Program-made: the position numbers and the translations under genes
Assembly (NCBI GenBank): GCA_024653225.1
Contig: JANLGA010000068.1
Location: 1-7,208, forward strand
Direction of reading: 5' to 3'
Length of the DNA stretch: 7,208 nucleotides
Source of the DNA: Bacillota bacterium
GTDB taxonomy: Bacteria > Bacillota > Sulfobacillia > JABLXB01
Notes under the pieces: model-generated
Told to the model about the DNA's origin: nothing
Databases searched by the model: none
The model's input: only the letters and a program-made list of their open reading frames with translations
Shown: in pieces, positions 5,294 through 7,208 of the stretch
Numbering within the stretch: position 1 is the stretch's first letter
Layout: each line of letters starts with the position of its first letter

Positions 5294-6595
5294 GTGCGAC
5301 AGGTGGAGCGGGCGCTGATACGTCGGCTGTGCGACCACGTCGGCGAAGAGGTGGAACTCCGGGGCTGGCTTTACAACAAGAGATCGAGCGGAAAGATACA
5401 GTTCCTCATCGTGAGGGACGGCACCGGGCTGGCCCAGGCGGTGGCCGTGCGCGGGAGTGTGCCAGACGACGTGTGGGAACAGTGCGAGCGCGCGTCTCAG
5501 GAGTCGTCCATCGTCGTCAGCGGCGTAGTCCGACGGGAGGACAGGGCGCCTGGCGGTTACGAGCTCGAGCTGACGGGATTCCGACTAGTACACCTGGCGG
5601 AGGACTATCCCATCAAGCTAAAGGAGCACGGCGTGGACTTCCTGATGGACCACAGGCACCTCTGGATAAGGACGCCTAGACAGCAGGCCATCTTGCGGAT
5701 AAGGGCGCACGTCATCAGGGCCGTGCGGGAGTACCTCGACGGCAACGGGTTCGTGCACGTGGACACGCCGATTCTCACCCCGGCCGCCTGCGAGGGCACA
5801 ACCACGCTGTTCGAGACGAACTACTTTGAGCAAAAGGCCTACCTCGCGCAAAGCGGGCAGCTTTACAACGAGGCGGCCATAGCCGCCCTGGGAAGGGTCT
5901 ATTGCTTTGGACCGGCGTTCCGCGCCGAGAAGTCGAAGACGAGGAGACACCTCATAGAATTCTGGATGGTCGAACCGGAGGCTGCGTTTTGCGGATTCGA
6001 GGAGATACTGGGTATCCAGGAGGCTTTCATCACGCACATAGTGAGGAGCGTACTCTCGAATTGCGAAGCGGACCTCCGAGTCATCGGCAGGGACACCGCC
6101 CCGCTGTTGAAGGTCGAGCCGCCCTTCCCGAGGATCACGTACGACGAAGCAGTCGAGATGCTGAAGGAGAATGGTCACGAAATCCGCTGGGGCGATGATC
6201 TCGGCGCCCCCCACGAGACGGACCTGTCCAGCCGGTTCGAAAAGCCCCTCTTCGTGACCCACTTCCCGGCGGCGGTAAAGGCCTTCTACATGAAACCGGA
6301 CCCCGGGAGGCCCGAAGTCGTCCTCGGGGCGGACTTGCTGGCCCCCGAGGGGTACGGCGAGATCATCGGGGGCGGGGAGAGAATAGAGGACGCGGAGCTG
6401 ATACAGCTCAGGATGAAGGAACACAATCTGCCCGAAGAGGCGTACAGGTGGTACGTCGAGATCCGAAAGTATGGGGCGGTTCAGCACTCAGGGTTCGGAC
6501 TGGGCATAGAGCGCACGGTCGCCTGGATTTGCTGCTTGGAGCACGTCAGGGAGACGATCGCATTCCCCAGGCTGCTATACAGGGTGTATCCGTAA
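5294..6595 (+). CDS. asnS: Asparaginyl-tRNA synthetase, archaeal-type sequence
   Basis: A class IIb synthetase of 433 residues that charges tRNA-Asn with asparagine using ATP in the cytosol. The start is GTG at 5294 with AAGGAG 11 bases upstream; the frame is open back to 5207, but that part lies inside the regulator gene. Domains: OB-fold anticodon-binding region about 18-105 (VELRGWLYNKRSSGKIQFLIVRDGTG, APGGYELEL), then the class II catalytic core from about 120. Seen: HLWIRTPRQQAILRIR; PILTPAACEGTTTLF; LAQSGQLYNEAAIAALGRVY (from 184), the Asn-specific form of this loop; motif 2 FRAEKSKTRRHLIEFWMVEPE (209-229); LLAPEGYGEIIGG; motif 3 GFGLGIERTVAW (400-411). RAEKSxTRRHL and APEGYGEIIGG resemble Pyrococcus-type enzymes, where typical bacterial AsnS has RAENSNTxRHL and APxxGEIIGG. 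The complete set of motifs suggests a working enzyme. The KSKTRRHLIEFW stretch argues against an AspRS. It follows the regulator by 5 bases. Confidence 0.95.
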   Translation: MRQVERALIRRLCDHVGEEVELRGWLYNKRSSGKIQFLIVRDGTGLAQAVAVRGSVPDDVWEQCERASQESSIVVSGVVRREDRAPGGYELELTGFRLVHLAEDYPIKLKEHGVDFLMDHRHLWIRTPRQQAILRIRAHVIRAVREYLDGNGFVHVDTPILTPAACEGTTTLFETNYFEQKAYLAQSGQLYNEAAIAALGRVYCFGPAFRAEKSKTRRHLIEFWMVEPEAAFCGFEEILGIQEAFITHIVRSVLSNCEADLRVIGRDTAPLLKVEPPFPRITYDEAVEMLKENGHEIRWGDDLGAPHETDLSSRFEKPLFVTHFPAAVKAFYMKPDPGRPEVVLGADLLAPEGYGEIIGGGERIEDAELIQLRMKEHNLPEEAYRWYVEIRKYGAVQHSGFGLGIERTVAWICCLEHVRETIAFPRLLYRVYP

Positions 6596-6600
6596 GGCCT

Positions 6601-6614
6601 TGCCGGAATCGGCA
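6601..6614 (+). other. Short hairpin after the asparaginyl-tRNA synthetase stop
   Basis: TGCCG-GAAT-CGGCA can form a 5-base-pair stem with a 4-base loop, 6 bases after the TAA, followed by TTTGCTT. The short stem and broken T-run make it at best a weak Rho-independent terminator. It could allow read-through into the RodZ-like gene. Confidence 0.25.
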
Positions 6615-6670
6615 TTTGCTTCCAGGTGAGAGGAGTCCGGCGTCCCACGGAATAATGAGGCCGGGGGCCG

Positions 6671-6677
6671 AAGGAAG
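6671..6677 (+). promoter_or_regulatory. Ribosome binding site deciding the RodZ-like start
   Basis: AAGGAAG lies 8 bases before the ATG at 6686. The later in-frame ATG at 6749 has AGGAAGG only 1 base before it, too close for normal initiation, so 6686 is preferred. Confidence 0.55.
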
Positions 6678-6685
6678 TGACGGGC

Positions 6686-7208
6686 ATGGCAGGGAGCGAA
6701 CCGGGGAGGGGATCGGACAACCCGGTCCCCGCCACCGGACAGGAAGGCATGGAGCCGTTGTGCGAGGAGCAGGTTGAACCGTCCGGGATCGCGTGCATCG
6801 GCGAGCTGTTGCGCTCCAGACGTGAAGAGCTTGGACTGTCATTGTCGGACGTCCAATCGGCCACGAAGATCAGGAGGAGGTACCTGGAGGCGCTGGAGAC
6901 CGGGGAAGAGACGGTGTCCCCGGGGGAAGTTTACTTCAGGGGCTTCTTGAAGATATACGGCAACTACCTCGGTCTGGACGGCGTGGCACTCGTCGAACAA
7001 TACAAGGCCGCGAAGGAAGGCCGTGCCGTGCGACCGGTCCAGGAACCACTCCCATGGGATGATGCGGAGGTGCAGGCCGAGCGCCTGCCGCTGTTCGAAA
7101 ACAGGACGCAGGCCCCGCACGGCTCCGCGTTTTCCCGGGATGTGCGACTCCGCCGTCGCGGGCGCGGAACCCCATGGTTCGCGCGGGCGGCTGTGGTGGG
7201 CGCCGCCG
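6686..7208 (+). CDS. RodZ-like helix-turn-helix membrane protein, 3'-truncated by window
   Basis: The frame stays open to the window edge, giving 174 codons. Domains seen: a 38-residue Gly/Pro/Glu-rich N-terminal tail; an HTH_25 (RodZ/YmfM-type) domain at about 38-105 with IGELLRSRREELGLSLSDVQSATKIRRRYLEALE, followed by the family hallmark YFRGFLKIYGNYLGLD (83-98); an acidic, proline-containing linker; then a strongly basic stretch RLRRRGRG (154-161) directly before WFARAAVVGAA, which looks like the start of a membrane segment. This order (cytoplasmic HTH, basic juxtamembrane patch, single membrane helix, then an outside domain) is that of RodZ, which links MreB to cell-wall growth and cell shape. 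The outside domain lies beyond the window, so a generic HTH_25 membrane protein cannot be excluded. ATG at 6686 is chosen for its AAGGAAG site; ATG at 6749 would remove 21 residues of the tail. It lies 90 bases after asnS in the same direction. Confidence 0.85.
   Translation, partial: MAGSEPGRGSDNPVPATGQEGMEPLCEEQVEPSGIACIGELLRSRREELGLSLSDVQSATKIRRRYLEALETGEETVSPGEVYFRGFLKIYGNYLGLDGVALVEQYKAAKEGRAVRPVQEPLPWDDAEVQAERLPLFENRTQAPHGSAFSRDVRLRRRGRGTPWFARAAVVGAA

Noticed and set aside
5618..6487. 289-codon open frame on the minus strand opposite asparaginyl-tRNA synthetase
   Set aside because: It is complementary to the catalytic core of a fully recognisable synthetase, and its translation has no family features.
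6596..6685. Sigma-54 (-24/-12) promoter suggested by GGCATTTGC near 6611-6619
   Set aside because: The GG and GC doublets are about 5 bases apart, not the required 10; no proper -24/-12 pair was seen in any gap of the window.

Overview
The window is a gene-dense, bacterial chromosomal segment with no stretch over 160 bases lacking a gene. By eye it is roughly two-thirds G+C. Arg is very often AGG, Ile ATA also occurs, and three of six visible starts are GTG or TTG. A two-domain NlpC/P60 hydrolase, a PrpR-type regulator, a RodZ-like protein and an archaeal-type asparaginyl-tRNA synthetase together suggest a high-G+C member of the Bacillota (a deep clostridial or Limnochordia/Thermaerobacter-like lineage). 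That assignment is an inference and is weak. I see no tRNA, rRNA, CRISPR array, insertion sequence or phage gene.

Layout. (1) 1-1116, +: an M20 amidohydrolase/dipeptidase whose N-terminus lies before the window. (2) 1120-1683, +: cob(I)alamin adenosyltransferase, 3 bases downstream and probably in the same operon. (3) 1684-2370, -: a secreted peptidoglycan-binding plus NlpC/P60 endopeptidase. Its stop codon directly abuts the stop of the adenosyltransferase. (4) 2371-2524: a 154-base divergent region. (5) 2525-3319, +: a Cof-type HAD phosphatase with a TTG start. (6) 3387 (or 3396)-5288, +: a large PrpR_N-PAS-AAA+-Fis regulator. (7) 5294-6595, +: asparaginyl-tRNA synthetase, with its ribosome binding site inside the end of the regulator gene. 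(8) 6686 to the window end, +: the N-terminal half of a RodZ-like protein, cut at the start of its membrane segment.

Most of these genes are housekeeping or general-metabolism types and do not form one obvious pathway. The most notable item is the regulator. Its fold resembles a sigma-54 activator, but the GAFTGA loop, the Walker B Asp, the sensor I pair, both arginine-finger positions and the conserved Asn of the glutamate switch are all replaced, while the Walker A motif, the sensor II region and the DNA-binding helix-turn-helix remain. It probably acts without sigma-54 remodelling, perhaps in the manner of TyrR. A perfect 12-base palindrome lies just upstream of it. The second notable item is the archaeal-type sequence of the asparaginyl-tRNA synthetase. 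I found no convincing evidence of a wholly new multi-gene system.
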